In this document: positions 26,826 to 35,129 of the stretch, one piece after another
How positions within the stretch are numbered: position 1 is the first letter of the stretch
How the letters are laid out: the number at the start of each line of letters is the position of its first letter
Translations under genes and position numbers: made by a program
Notes under the pieces: generated by a model
What the model was told of the DNA's origin: nothing
Databases searched by the model: none
What the model saw: only the letters and a program-made list of their open reading frames with translations
Assembly: GCA_020442425.1 (NCBI GenBank)
Contig: JAGRKB010000056.1
Location: 1-37,588 of the forward strand
Source: Alphaproteobacteria bacterium
GTDB taxonomy: Bacteria > Pseudomonadota > Alphaproteobacteria > Micavibrionales > Micavibrionaceae
DNA length: 37,588 nt
Direction: 5' to 3'

Positions 26826-28133
26826 ATGAAAAAATTACGCCTATCTCTTTTGAAACATATTTTGTTTTTCGCCGTGCTCATTGGGGGGGCGGTACCGCCA
26901 AAGCCGGCAATGGCAGGTCCATGGTGTTGTATGGTTTGCCCCATGATGTGCTGCAATCCCGGAGCAACCAACGGATTTATTACGCAAGCATTCAATAATT
27001 ATCGCAACAATTTTATTATGAATTCTTTCTATCGCAACCAGTTCGAGCAACAAGGGCTTAAGCCCATGGCCGATGATATTAGGGCTGCTGCTGTTGGCGC
27101 AGGGATGATGATCGGAGCGTTTCTGGATGGTTCTGCCGTAAATATGGCTCAGGCAACCATGCAAAGTTTAAACGCAGAAACGATAAAAGATTTTCATGTT
27201 AGTGACCAGATTTGTCGCTTTGGAACACTCTCAAAAAGTTTAGCAAGGTCAGAGTCTATGCTGGAAACGCAACAAGCTGTGTTCTCGGCACGGGCCATGG
27301 CCAGAAATGCGGGGCGCGAATTTAGTAGTGGCGCAGCGGGACGAGGACGGGATAACTATGAACGTTTAAAGAATTTTGTATCCTATTACTGTGATAACTC
27401 GGACAACGACATGGGGTTAAGCGGATTATGCATCCCTGTAGGAAACGCAACAGAAACAAGAAACATAGAATATAACAGAGACATTGATTATACACGAGCA
27501 ATGGAAGAAAGCCCTACCCTCAATATTGATGTGACGGACAACGTTCTCACCAGAGATGAAAATACTGTCTTTAATTTGTTCAGTTATCTATATGGACACA
27601 CTCAAGATTCTTCGCGCCTATCAGGAACAAGTATTTCTGAATTCTCCGGATCTATCGAAAAATATGTCGAGAGCCGCTCTGTGATTGCGCGTCGTGCTGT
27701 TGCTCAAAATAGCTTTAGCAAAATGATGGCAATGCGCTCCAGTGGTAGTGGGGCTTCCCACGGCTTCATGAATTTGTTTTTGATTAGGCAATTGGGGTTA
27801 CCATCTCAAGAAGCGGATAAATACACAACTGCTTGGAATCCGGGGCCAAAAGTTGCCGGGTACGACGACTCTAAAAAGCCAAGCTATTATGCGCAAATGG
27901 ATATCTTGGCGAAAAGAATTTATCAAGATCCGGAATTCTACGTGAATTTGATGGACACAAAAGCAAACGTAAAAAGAATATCAGCATCTATGGAAGCAAT
28001 TGATCTGGCACAAACCAGAGACATGTATGAAGCGGTTTCGCGCTCCGAGATGCTAATGGCGCTGCTTCTCGATATGGAAGCAAGGAAACAAGTAGATGAA
28101 AATTATGGCAAGTTCTCTGAAGTAAGACAATAG
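26826..28133 (+). CDS. Exported paralogue 2 of an unrecognised four-gene family
   Basis: A 435-residue secreted protein with a classical signal peptide, probable cleavage after PAMA (about residue 30). Directly after it comes a dense cysteine cluster, CCMVCPMMCC (about 34-43), six Cys in ten positions depending on counting ends. The shared core is complete: MADDIRAAAVGAGMMIGAFLDG, KDFHVSDQICRFGTLSKSLA (Phe replaces Tyr before His), SYYCDNS, GLCIP, RDIDYTRAM, TLNIDV, LTRDEN and the C-terminal YQDPEFYVNLMDTKANV block. It is the most divergent of the four: its PSYYAQMDIL segment is preceded by an extra loop (about 335-350) and it lacks the GLGL-IGENPSY string of paralogues 1 and 4. The AAAGGG Shine-Dalgarno lies within the end of paralogue 1. 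Confidence 0.85.
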   Translation: MKKLRLSLLKHILFFAVLIGGAVPPKPAMAGPWCCMVCPMMCCNPGATNGFITQAFNNYRNNFIMNSFYRNQFEQQGLKPMADDIRAAAVGAGMMIGAFLDGSAVNMAQATMQSLNAETIKDFHVSDQICRFGTLSKSLARSESMLETQQAVFSARAMARNAGREFSSGAAGRGRDNYERLKNFVSYYCDNSDNDMGLSGLCIPVGNATETRNIEYNRDIDYTRAMEESPTLNIDVTDNVLTRDENTVFNLFSYLYGHTQDSSRLSGTSISEFSGSIEKYVESRSVIARRAVAQNSFSKMMAMRSSGSGASHGFMNLFLIRQLGLPSQEADKYTTAWNPGPKVAGYDDSKKPSYYAQMDILAKRIYQDPEFYVNLMDTKANVKRISASMEAIDLAQTRDMYEAVSRSEMLMALLLDMEARKQVDENYGKFSEVRQ

Positions 28134-28168
28134 GGGGCAGTGGGTAGAAAATTATGAGGATGGATGAC

Positions 28169-29389
28169 ATGAAAACCGGAAGTCTCAAATTAGCAGTGAT
28201 AGTTTTGTTTGCAGCAACCTTGTCATTTGTATTTCCCATACGACAAGCCCAAGCTTGTGGTGGGTGTGCGGATTGTGGAACATGGCAAGGGCAAGTTCAG
28301 CAGCAAATGCAAGCCCATATGAATTGGATGATCACGACATGGTGGGAAGCAAATGTTAAGCCTGCGATGCAGAAAACAACAGATATGATTAGAGCCGCCC
28401 ACGTAGGGGAAGCCCTTATGATCGGAGCTTTCCTTGACGGCGAAACAGAAATGAATTCTTTGCGCGTCATTCAGGAACTAAATGCCAATACAATTAAGGA
28501 CTATCATGTGAGCGATCAGATTTGCCGTTTTGGAACCCTGAGCCGTTCGCTGGCAGGATCAAACAGCAAAGCGCGCGCAAACCAGATTGTTATGGCGGAG
28601 CGTTCTCAAAATAGACAGCTTGGACATGATAAAATGTCTTCTGAAGAAGGCGGAGCCAAGGAAAGAAAAGCAAGATATGACCAGTTTGTGAAAACTTTCT
28701 GTGATCCTCAGGACTACGGCAATGCTATGAGCAATGTCTGTCCGACAGCGCCAACCGACAAAACAAGAAATCTTGATGTAAACTATACACGTCTTGTCGA
28801 TGCCAAAAGAACTTTGAATCTGGATTTTAGAGGCAACACAGCAAAAGCGTCCCCCTCGACTGATGAAGAGGCTGTTATGGCTCTAGCCAGCAATCTCTAT
28901 GCTCATGATGTGCTGGAAAGGATTCCGGCTGGAGCTTTGACAGATGCGGATGAAAGCGATAACAGAACAACTTATCTTGATCAAAGAGCTATCGTTGCCA
29001 AACGTTCGGTCGCAGAAAATTCATTCAATGCAATCGTTGGTATGAAATCTCTGGGCGCCGCAAACTCGGAAACATATATGTTTAAAGTTTTGGAGAATTT
29101 GGGATTGCCTGCGGCAGATGCTTCAAAATATTTGGGAACAAAGCCGAGCTATGATGCCCAGATGGAAGTTCTAACCAAAAAACTTTATCAGGACCCTGAA
29201 TTCTATGTGAGGCTGATGGATACCCCCGCCAACGTGGAGCGTCAATACGCCGCCCTACAGGCTTTTGGTCTCATGCAAAGACGGGATATGTACGAATCTG
29301 TTTTAAGGTCTGAAATGTTACTTTCAACGGTTTTGGAAATGGAGATTTCCGAATATCAAGATGAAGTACAAAATAGACAGAACCGATAA
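28169..29389 (+). CDS. Exported paralogue 3 of an unrecognised four-gene family
   Basis: About 406 residues. Three in-frame ATGs lie close together (28154, 28160, 28169); the last has GAGG at 9 nt and gives a compact signal peptide ending RQAQA. The mature protein begins with the cysteine cluster CGGCADC. A Gln/Met/Trp-rich helix leads into the core MIRAAHVGEALMIGAFLDG, NTIKDYHVSDQICRFGT and VKTFCDPQ. A second core Cys follows 13 residues later (NVCPT), then LDVNYTRL, LNLDF, EEAVMALASNLYAHD and the C-terminal KPSYDAQMEVLTKKLYQDP block. It is the shortest member and appears to represent the minimal form of the family. The gap to paralogue 2 is at most 35 nt and to paralogue 4 is 29 nt. Function unknown. 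Confidence 0.85.
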   Translation: MKTGSLKLAVIVLFAATLSFVFPIRQAQACGGCADCGTWQGQVQQQMQAHMNWMITTWWEANVKPAMQKTTDMIRAAHVGEALMIGAFLDGETEMNSLRVIQELNANTIKDYHVSDQICRFGTLSRSLAGSNSKARANQIVMAERSQNRQLGHDKMSSEEGGAKERKARYDQFVKTFCDPQDYGNAMSNVCPTAPTDKTRNLDVNYTRLVDAKRTLNLDFRGNTAKASPSTDEEAVMALASNLYAHDVLERIPAGALTDADESDNRTTYLDQRAIVAKRSVAENSFNAIVGMKSLGAANSETYMFKVLENLGLPAADASKYLGTKPSYDAQMEVLTKKLYQDPEFYVRLMDTPANVERQYAALQAFGLMQRRDMYESVLRSEMLLSTVLEMEISEYQDEVQNRQNR

Positions 29390-29418
29390 CGGATAAATTC
29401 GGTGCAGGTAAAAGCATT

Positions 29419-31347
29419 ATGAGATTGACCACGAGACAACATTCTAAAACCCGCAATTCTCTCATGAATAAAATCATGAGAAGCGGAGCAATTCTCGCGT
29501 CCGCCTTGATGATGCTTGCTCCGGTAAGCTCTAATGCCACCCCGCTGCCGGATTATCAACAAGCAACATTAATGATTTCCGGACTGGGAATCCCTCCTCT
29601 CTCGGAAGTAAAGCTTTTAGCCGGAAAAAAACAGGAGTTGGTCTCTAAAGCAGATAAAGATGGACGCTTTACATTTTCTGGTCTGCAATATTACTCATAT
29701 GCCCCATTGGAGCTGTCCCTATATCTCCCAGAGCAAAGCACGGAAACAATCCGTGTCAAAAGAACGCTTGTTGATATTATTTACAATCCGTCTGGCTCGT
29801 ATATGGAGTTTAAGGGGAATATTGCCCCTCAAAGTACAATAGCGGTAAATGTTGATGGTCAAAGAGCAACCTCAAGAATATCAAATGAAAAAGGGGAGTT
29901 CGAGATTCTAGAATCGACGCCTCTTGGCTTGTCAGATGGAACATCCGTCGCATCGATAAATATTTCCAATCTTGGGGAGGCCTGTTGTCCGAAAATGAGG
30001 GTTCCGGTTATGCCGGTTCAAATTTCCTTCTCGAGTATTCCTTTGAAGAAGACAGATGAAACGCAAGGGGGCTATAAAGAGCCGGAAAATGCGAAGCCGA
30101 CAAAAAGCCGTTACTTGCAAGTACCCGAAAATGCAAAAGAAGATGCAAAACAATATAATGCAGCACCACAACAAACACTGCCCATAGAGAAAAATGGAGG
30201 AAAAGAGTCTCAGGAAAAAGAAAAGAAATCTCCGGCCCCTTATATGGTTCTTGGAGAATCTGAAATCGAGCTGAATATCGATGTCCCGACAGCGACCATG
30301 GCAAACTTTGAAGCTACGTGGGTTGGTGGATATAAAAAACTCACAGACGAAGTTCGCGCTGCAATCGTTGGGCGGGCCATGATGATCGGAGCATTCATTG
30401 ATGGCAGAAGTGAACTGGCATCCCTGTCAGTCATTCAAAGATTAAATGCAGGATCTATTAAAAATTATCATGTAAGCGATCAGATTTGCCGCTTTGGAAC
30501 GCTATCGCGCTCTATTGCGGAAACGCAAGAAAGAGCTGACGCCAACAAGCTAGTGTTTAGCAAATTGTTTCTGGACAGAAATGCTCAGCAGAAGAATTTA
30601 TTGTATACCGAGGCAACTATGGCACTCAATAATATTCTCGATGACTTCAAGTCCAAATATTGTATGGATACAGATGCTAACGGCGGACTGGAGGGATATT
30701 GTAACTCTATAATGGCAAATCCGGATGAGTTTTACGGCAAAGACATTGACTATACCCGCGTCTTTGATACGCCCCTAACATTGAATGTAGATTTCACAGA
30801 TAATAGTCTGACGAATGATGAACAGGCTGTCATGGCGTTGTTTCACAACATCTCGTATATGAGCCCAAATTACGGTACCGAGGACGGAAAGCAAATCGTA
30901 AAACCGGATAAATCTGATGACTTGCAGAACATGCATCAAATGAACGCCGTTCGTCAGTTGGTTGCTAACACATTTGCCAATCAGGTTGCATTAAAAGCAA
31001 AAGGAAATAACAAATCAGCAACCTACATGCACAACGTAATCAAAGGGTTGGGATTATCTGATGCAGATGCCAAAAAATTGATCGGAGAAAATCCAAGCTA
31101 CAATGCCCAAATGGAAGTTCTAACCAAGAAAATTTATCAAGACCCAGAATTCTATGTGAACCTGTATGACACGCCCCAAAACGTAGATCGTCAGAAAGTA
31201 GCTATGCTGGCGATACAGCTAATGCAGGAACGCGACTTGTTGGAGACATATCGTCGTAAGGAGATGCTGCTCTCAGAGCTTTTGGAAATGAAGCTGAGAC
31301 AAAAACAAACGCCAATAGATCGTGCAGCAGCCTCGGCAGACGAATAA
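29419..31347 (+). CDS. Exported paralogue 4, with extra N-terminal beta-rich domains
   Basis: At 642 residues this is the longest member. After a signal peptide (cleavage probably after SSNA, about residue 40), residues 45-205 form two beta-rich stretches. ATLMISGLG to DGRFTFSGL looks like a carboxypeptidase-regulatory/Ig-like unit. MEFKGNIAPQS to NEKGEFEIL looks like a second. A Cys pair (EACCP, about 187-191) ends this part. A charged Pro/Lys/Glu linker (about 205-275) follows. The shared core then runs from DEVRAAIVG (about 310) through KNYHVSDQICRFGT, SKYCMD, EGYCNS, KDIDYTRVF, LTLNVDFTD and LTNDEQAVMAL to the conserved C-terminal block. In its C-terminal half it is closest to paralogue 1 (both have NVIKGLGL and GENPSY). 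No ribosome binding site is strong. Function unknown. Confidence 0.85.
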   Translation: MRLTTRQHSKTRNSLMNKIMRSGAILASALMMLAPVSSNATPLPDYQQATLMISGLGIPPLSEVKLLAGKKQELVSKADKDGRFTFSGLQYYSYAPLELSLYLPEQSTETIRVKRTLVDIIYNPSGSYMEFKGNIAPQSTIAVNVDGQRATSRISNEKGEFEILESTPLGLSDGTSVASINISNLGEACCPKMRVPVMPVQISFSSIPLKKTDETQGGYKEPENAKPTKSRYLQVPENAKEDAKQYNAAPQQTLPIEKNGGKESQEKEKKSPAPYMVLGESEIELNIDVPTATMANFEATWVGGYKKLTDEVRAAIVGRAMMIGAFIDGRSELASLSVIQRLNAGSIKNYHVSDQICRFGTLSRSIAETQERADANKLVFSKLFLDRNAQQKNLLYTEATMALNNILDDFKSKYCMDTDANGGLEGYCNSIMANPDEFYGKDIDYTRVFDTPLTLNVDFTDNSLTNDEQAVMALFHNISYMSPNYGTEDGKQIVKPDKSDDLQNMHQMNAVRQLVANTFANQVALKAKGNNKSATYMHNVIKGLGLSDADAKKLIGENPSYNAQMEVLTKKIYQDPEFYVNLYDTPQNVDRQKVAMLAIQLMQERDLLETYRRKEMLLSELLEMKLRQKQTPIDRAAASADE

Positions 31348-31356
31348 TTCAACCGG

Positions 31357-32259
31357 TTAATAATCTAGCTTTATCTCACCGACAGCAAAAATACTTGTAT
31401 CTTTGCGTTCAAAAATAATAACGGCCCCTGCCGCATTTTTTGATGGTGTCCAGGTGAATTGATAATCGCCAGCTTGTCCTTTCCAATCCATTAGGGGAAT
31501 AATCTCAGAAACAACATTGTGATAAACTTGCCGTCTTCCTTCGTTTGGCCCGAAAGGGATCTTATACTCAACAGGTTTTTGATATTCAAACAAAGTTACA
31601 TAGGCACGGTCATTAAACCCCTCGGTTGGCCCGAAGTCTCGAGCCTCCAACGGAATTGTATATTTGTTCTGTGCCAATTTCGTGATGTTTAATCTTTCCA
31701 ACGGATTGTCTTTGGCTTGTCTGATAAGCTCTTCCGCAAATTGATGAAACAAGTATCCTTTGACTTCAGCTTTACCGTTAATAAAAAAATCTGGCGTAAT
31801 TTTTCTTTTCCAAAGTCGGGCTGTATACATGCCTTGCCGATCAAAGCACCCCGAGGCAAGCAAAGGAGAGTCCGGTACAAATCCTAAATTATCAACATGA
31901 CAGGAAATGATAATCAAATTGGTTTTCATGACGAGGTCATTAGTAAAAAGGTCAGCAGGAGAACAATATTGACAAGCCTCGTCTGAATATAATTCCACAA
32001 AGACAGGAGTGTCGCCGATCTCTTGGTCAAGATCGCGATCATCAAAGGGCCAGCTATAGCCAAAATACCGATTGCCGGATGCTATTTCATTGGGCTTCTG
32101 ATAGGTCAGAGCCGCAATAGATTTCTCAGGAGTTTTTGTAGGTTTTATGGTTGCATTGCCACCATTATCCTGCGCAATAGTTGCAACAGAACCAAAGGTC
32201 AAAAAAAGCACCAACAAAACAACGATAAAGAAAGAGCGGTAAAGAGGAAGGGTCATCAT
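31357..32259 (-). CDS. Secreted DUF1223 protein with thioredoxin-like CxxC motif
   Basis: A 300-residue exported protein. Residues 1-29 form a signal peptide ending TIA. The family segment PVFVELYSDEACQYCSPAD (about 85-103) holds a CxxC pair at about 96 and 99, in the position of the SQGCSSCPPAD motif of DUF1223 proteins, which have a thioredoxin-like fold. Two further Cys lie at about 120 and 138. TPDFFINGK (about 155-163) is also typical. The C-terminal half is a beta-rich domain. It converges on the four-paralogue array, with stops 9 nt apart. Redox activity is plausible from the motif but has not been established for the family; a link to the Cys-rich array is inference from position only. 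Confidence 0.82.
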   Translation of the reverse strand: MMTLPLYRSFFIVVLLVLFLTFGSVATIAQDNGGNATIKPTKTPEKSIAALTYQKPNEIASGNRYFGYSWPFDDRDLDQEIGDTPVFVELYSDEACQYCSPADLFTNDLVMKTNLIIISCHVDNLGFVPDSPLLASGCFDRQGMYTARLWKRKITPDFFINGKAEVKGYLFHQFAEELIRQAKDNPLERLNITKLAQNKYTIPLEARDFGPTEGFNDRAYVTLFEYQKPVEYKIPFGPNEGRRQVYHNVVSEIIPLMDWKGQAGDYQFTWTPSKNAAGAVIIFERKDTSIFAVGEIKLDY

Positions 32260-32315
32260 CCCTACACTTTATAATCCATATTGATTTTATGCAATCGCTA
32301 CGCTAAAAAGCGTTC

Positions 32316-32795
32316 ATGACAATAGATCTCCCATTGTCCTGGCAGGACGTACACATATTGGCAAAGAAACTGACCTCTCGAATAAAAGAAAGTGGTCAGG
32401 AGTGGGATCGTGTTATAGCGATTACACGCGGCGGCTTGGTTCCGGCCTGCCTCGTAGCGCGTGATTTGGATATCAGAGTGATTGAGACAGTCTGTGTTGA
32501 AAGCTATGCCCATCAGGATCAATCAGAGGCTAAAATATTGTACGAGCCATCAAATCTTGGAACCGGAAAAGGCTGTTTGTTTGTTGATGACCTCTCTGAT
32601 ACGGGAAACACTTTTAAAGCTCTCAGGAAACATTATCCGGAAGCAAATTTTGTCTGCTTGCATGTAAAACCTGTCGGGAAGCCTTTGGCTGATTTCTATG
32701 CAGAAGAAGTATCCCAAGACACTTGGATCTATTTACCATGGGAAGATCAGGATTTTCCGCCTCACATCATGGATAAAATAGGCTCTCATCTTTAA
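32316..32795 (+). CDS. gpt: Xanthine-guanine phosphoribosyltransferase
   Basis: Purine salvage enzyme that joins guanine, xanthine or hypoxanthine to PRPP. The 159 residues follow E. coli Gpt closely in plan: SWQDVHILAKKL at the N-terminus, ITRGGLVPACLVARDL (about 36-50), VCVESYAHQD, the PRPP loop LFVDDLSDTGNT (about 88-99), and QDTWIYLPWE near the end. Divergent from the DUF1223 gene, with a 56-nt gap. Confident for family; base preference not determinable. Confidence 0.94.
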   Translation: MTIDLPLSWQDVHILAKKLTSRIKESGQEWDRVIAITRGGLVPACLVARDLDIRVIETVCVESYAHQDQSEAKILYEPSNLGTGKGCLFVDDLSDTGNTFKALRKHYPEANFVCLHVKPVGKPLADFYAEEVSQDTWIYLPWEDQDFPPHIMDKIGSHL

Positions 32796-32826
32796 GATTT
32801 AAGAATTTCTTAAACCAGCCCTGATA

Positions 32827-32839
32827 CTATATTATATAG
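32827..32839. promoter_or_regulatory. AT-only palindrome upstream of lemA
   Basis: CTATAT-T-ATATAG is a perfect 6+1+6 inverted repeat. It is followed by a further AT-only stretch to about 32857 that partly repeats it. It lies about 60 nt before the lemA start, where a promoter or operator would be expected. No regulator is recognisable. Confidence 0.3.
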
Positions 32840-32897
32840 TAATATATAATATATAGATTGTTGTATATATGTCAATCTGTGTTATTGGAGCTGGGGA

Positions 32898-33467
32898 ATG
32901 GGAAGTCTTTCACTATTTGTTATCGGTATCATTGCAATTATCATCGTGGCTTATAACCGGATCGCGGCACTTTTTCAACGCCGAAAGAATGCCTTTGCTG
33001 ATATCGATGTCCAATTGGAACAACGCTACAACACAATTCCCAATATGGTGGAAGTCGTTAAAGGATATGCAGGTCACGAACACCGTGTATTCAAAGATGT
33101 TGTTGCCGCAAGAACAGCTATAAAAGATGCCTACGGCGTCGGCGAAAATCGCTTTAAAGCAGAGGCCCAAATGACCCGTGCAGTTCGTCAGCTCTTTGCC
33201 TTGGTGGAGAATTATCCCGAACTCAAGTCAGATCAAAATTTTTTGTATCTACAAAATGAACTCTCGGAACTAGAAAATAAAATCTCGGCGTCCAGACGCT
33301 TCTTTAATTCGACAACGGCAGAATATAATACCGCCATCCAACAATTCCCCGGAAATTTTCTAGCAAGAATTTTTGGTTTTCTGGAAGAGCCGTTCTTCAA
33401 AATAGAAGGAGAAAAAGAGGCGCAAAAGAGAGAGGTCCCTGCATTCGATATGAATAGCAAAGGGTAG
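32898..33467 (+). CDS. lemA: LemA family protein
   Basis: A 189-residue LemA-family protein: a short N-terminal membrane helix (about residues 3-18) followed by a cytoplasmic or periplasmic four-helix bundle. Family marks are YNRIAALFQRRKNAFADIDVQL, RYNTIPNMVEVVKGYAGHE, LKSDQNFLYLQNELSELENKI and RRFFNSTTAEYN, all in the expected order. Molecular role is not established. A GGAG Shine-Dalgarno lies 7 nt before the ATG. The M48 protease gene follows after 5 nt, an association seen in many bacteria. Confidence 0.95.
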   Translation: MGSLSLFVIGIIAIIIVAYNRIAALFQRRKNAFADIDVQLEQRYNTIPNMVEVVKGYAGHEHRVFKDVVAARTAIKDAYGVGENRFKAEAQMTRAVRQLFALVENYPELKSDQNFLYLQNELSELENKISASRRFFNSTTAEYNTAIQQFPGNFLARIFGFLEEPFFKIEGEKEAQKREVPAFDMNSKG

Positions 33468-33472
33468 CGCCC

Positions 33473-34531
33473 ATGTCTCTCGGTGATATAGGTCTGGCTA
33501 CATCTCGCTGGAATGCTAGAAATAAATCCATAGCCCTGATGATTTTGTATCCTGTCATTGTAATTTTCACGGGATACTACCAATTTCTTGTACTGTATAT
33601 ACTGTGCCATCATAAAGAAATGAGCAAATTAGCAAACCCTCACTATATTGAGCGGGTCGATACAATTTATCCCTACATAATACCCTTTATAGTCATTTTT
33701 TTTGTGATCTGGCTGGTGATATGCTTGCGCAACCAAGACGAAATCGTGCGAAGACTTTTTCACGCAAACTGGATAGATCGTAAAGATAACCCTGATCTAT
33801 TTTCTGCTGTTGAAACTTTGGCCATTCAATTGGGACGTTCAATACCTGAAATATATTTAATAGACACATGGGCTAGGAATTCATTCGCTTGCACATTGGC
33901 AGATGGAACAGATCGTATTTATGTGACTTCCGGATTATTAGAGAATCTCGGCAAGGATGAAGTCGAAGCTGTTCTGGCTCATGAGTTCGCCCACATCATC
34001 AATGAAGATACACGCTGGATTGCTCTATCGATAATTTTTACCAATTTATTAGGCAGTCTTCCGGCGGCTCTAACAGATCACAGTCATTTTGAAAATCTGG
34101 ATCAAGAAAAAGCACAATCCGCAGCAAGTCTGCTCGTGCTGAATTTATTGTTTCTTCCACTTTGGTTAGGGTTTTTAGGCGTATCCCTAACAAGGCTCTT
34201 TATCATGTTTGAAAGGGAGCATCAGGCCGATTTGTTAGCTGTAGAAATCACAAAAAATGCCGATGCGATGATGCGGGCTTTAATCCGTGTTCATAAAAGA
34301 GCAAGAATTCCTCATATCCCGATTAATGCAATGTTTCTCTGCATCGATAATCCGCGAGGAGGATTCTTCGCAACGCATCCGAGGTTATTCTCAAGACTCA
34401 GCAAAATCGCATCCATGACGAATACACAGATCCCGACGATCACGGAGTCATCCTCTGCCCCGATCCACAAAAGATTCAGTAAGAATAAATTGCTGGAAAG
34501 AACATTCCGACCATTTAAGCCGAGAATGTAA
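33473..34531 (+). CDS. M48 family (HtpX-like) membrane zinc protease
   Basis: A 352-residue membrane peptidase. Two helices near the N-terminus (about 19-45 and 65-85) precede the catalytic domain. The zinc motif is HEFAH (about 170-174) and the third ligand is in EREHQAD (about 247-253). More hydrophobic helices lie at about 180-200 and 218-245 between the two zinc motifs, as in HtpX. THPRLFSRL near 301 matches the family C-terminal motif. Its ribosome binding site (AAAGGG) is inside the end of lemA, so it is probably translationally coupled. A likely role in membrane protein quality control is inferred from HtpX. Confidence 0.9.
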   Translation: MSLGDIGLATSRWNARNKSIALMILYPVIVIFTGYYQFLVLYILCHHKEMSKLANPHYIERVDTIYPYIIPFIVIFFVIWLVICLRNQDEIVRRLFHANWIDRKDNPDLFSAVETLAIQLGRSIPEIYLIDTWARNSFACTLADGTDRIYVTSGLLENLGKDEVEAVLAHEFAHIINEDTRWIALSIIFTNLLGSLPAALTDHSHFENLDQEKAQSAASLLVLNLLFLPLWLGFLGVSLTRLFIMFEREHQADLLAVEITKNADAMMRALIRVHKRARIPHIPINAMFLCIDNPRGGFFATHPRLFSRLSKIASMTNTQIPTITESSSAPIHKRFSKNKLLERTFRPFKPRM

Positions 34532-34536
34532 AATCA

Positions 34537-34896
34537 TTAAGGTTCTAAAGCTGACACTTGCGAAACGTGACCCTGACAATCCAAAAGACATTTTTGGTCA
34601 AATGTTTTTAGAAATTCAATCATAGCTTCGGTGGTGAGGCCATGACCTTCTTTAGCCTCACCATCGTGACGCCATACATACCCGTCATCCTGTCTGTACT
34701 CCAGAGACTCGAAATGAGCATCCCATGCGGTCTGACCATTCTTTTTGGTCCTAATGGCAACCACTCTTTTACCTATAGAGATTTCTTCGGAAGAAAGGCC
34801 CACGCTCATAGGACAGTTGGCCCACATGCGGTCATAGTCATCGACCTTAACCGGGATATCAAAAGTCCTCTTAAACCATAATGTAAGACTGCCCAT
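34537..34896 (-). CDS. Hypothetical protein, about 119 residues
   Basis: Not recognised. The open frame starts at 34953, but an ATG at 34896 has GAGG 8 nt upstream and begins a regular protein sequence (MGSLTLWFKRTF); the upstream 19 codons look non-coding. The product is soluble, without signal or membrane segments, and mixes beta strands (RVVAIRTKKNG) with a C-terminal helix (TTEAMIEFLKTF). Two Cys sit near the end (CLLDC). It converges on the M48 gene with 5 nt between the stops. Confidence 0.65.
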   Translation of the reverse strand: MGSLTLWFKRTFDIPVKVDDYDRMWANCPMSVGLSSEEISIGKRVVAIRTKKNGQTAWDAHFESLEYRQDDGYVWRHDGEAKEGHGLTTEAMIEFLKTFDQKCLLDCQGHVSQVSALEP

Positions 34897-35001
34897 ATGT
34901 ATGACCTCATTCGAATTAAAATTTAGAAGCATCTTTTGACGCATAAAATACATTAAATCATAATTATGTCAACAAAAATCATAAAAACGTAAGGAATCTG
35001 C

Positions 35002-35031
35002 TTGCATCACAAGACTATTTCTGTGTATAAC
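35002..35031 (+). promoter_or_regulatory. Predicted sigma70-type promoter of rpmI-rplT
   Basis: TTGCAT (35002-35007) and TATAAC (35026-35031) are spaced by 18 nt, about 100 nt before the rpmI ATG. It explains how rpmI can be expressed without an upstream infC. Confidence 0.6.
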
Positions 35032-35037
35032 CTCCCG

Positions 35038-35129
35038 TTCCCGGAATGGCTCTGGCCTGGCTAAAATCGGCTGCCTCGGCAAGATCCTGCTAACCGGATA
35101 CTTAAAATATTCAAACTAAGGAGAAGAAA
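35038..35129 (+). promoter_or_regulatory. Long 5' leader of rpmI, possible autoregulatory RNA
   Basis: About 90 nt separate the predicted transcription start from the rpmI ATG. The stretch is unusually GC-rich for this region (35050-35100), with several GGC/GCC runs and CCGG at both ends, and could fold. L20 represses its own operon through leader structures in several bacteria, but I could not match a specific known motif here. The Shine-Dalgarno AAGGAG is at 35118-35123. Confidence 0.35.

Noticed and set aside
32798..32814. TTTAAGAA-T-TTCTTAAA palindrome after gpt
   Set aside because: It lacks a usable loop, GC pairs and a T-run, so it is not a convincing terminator.
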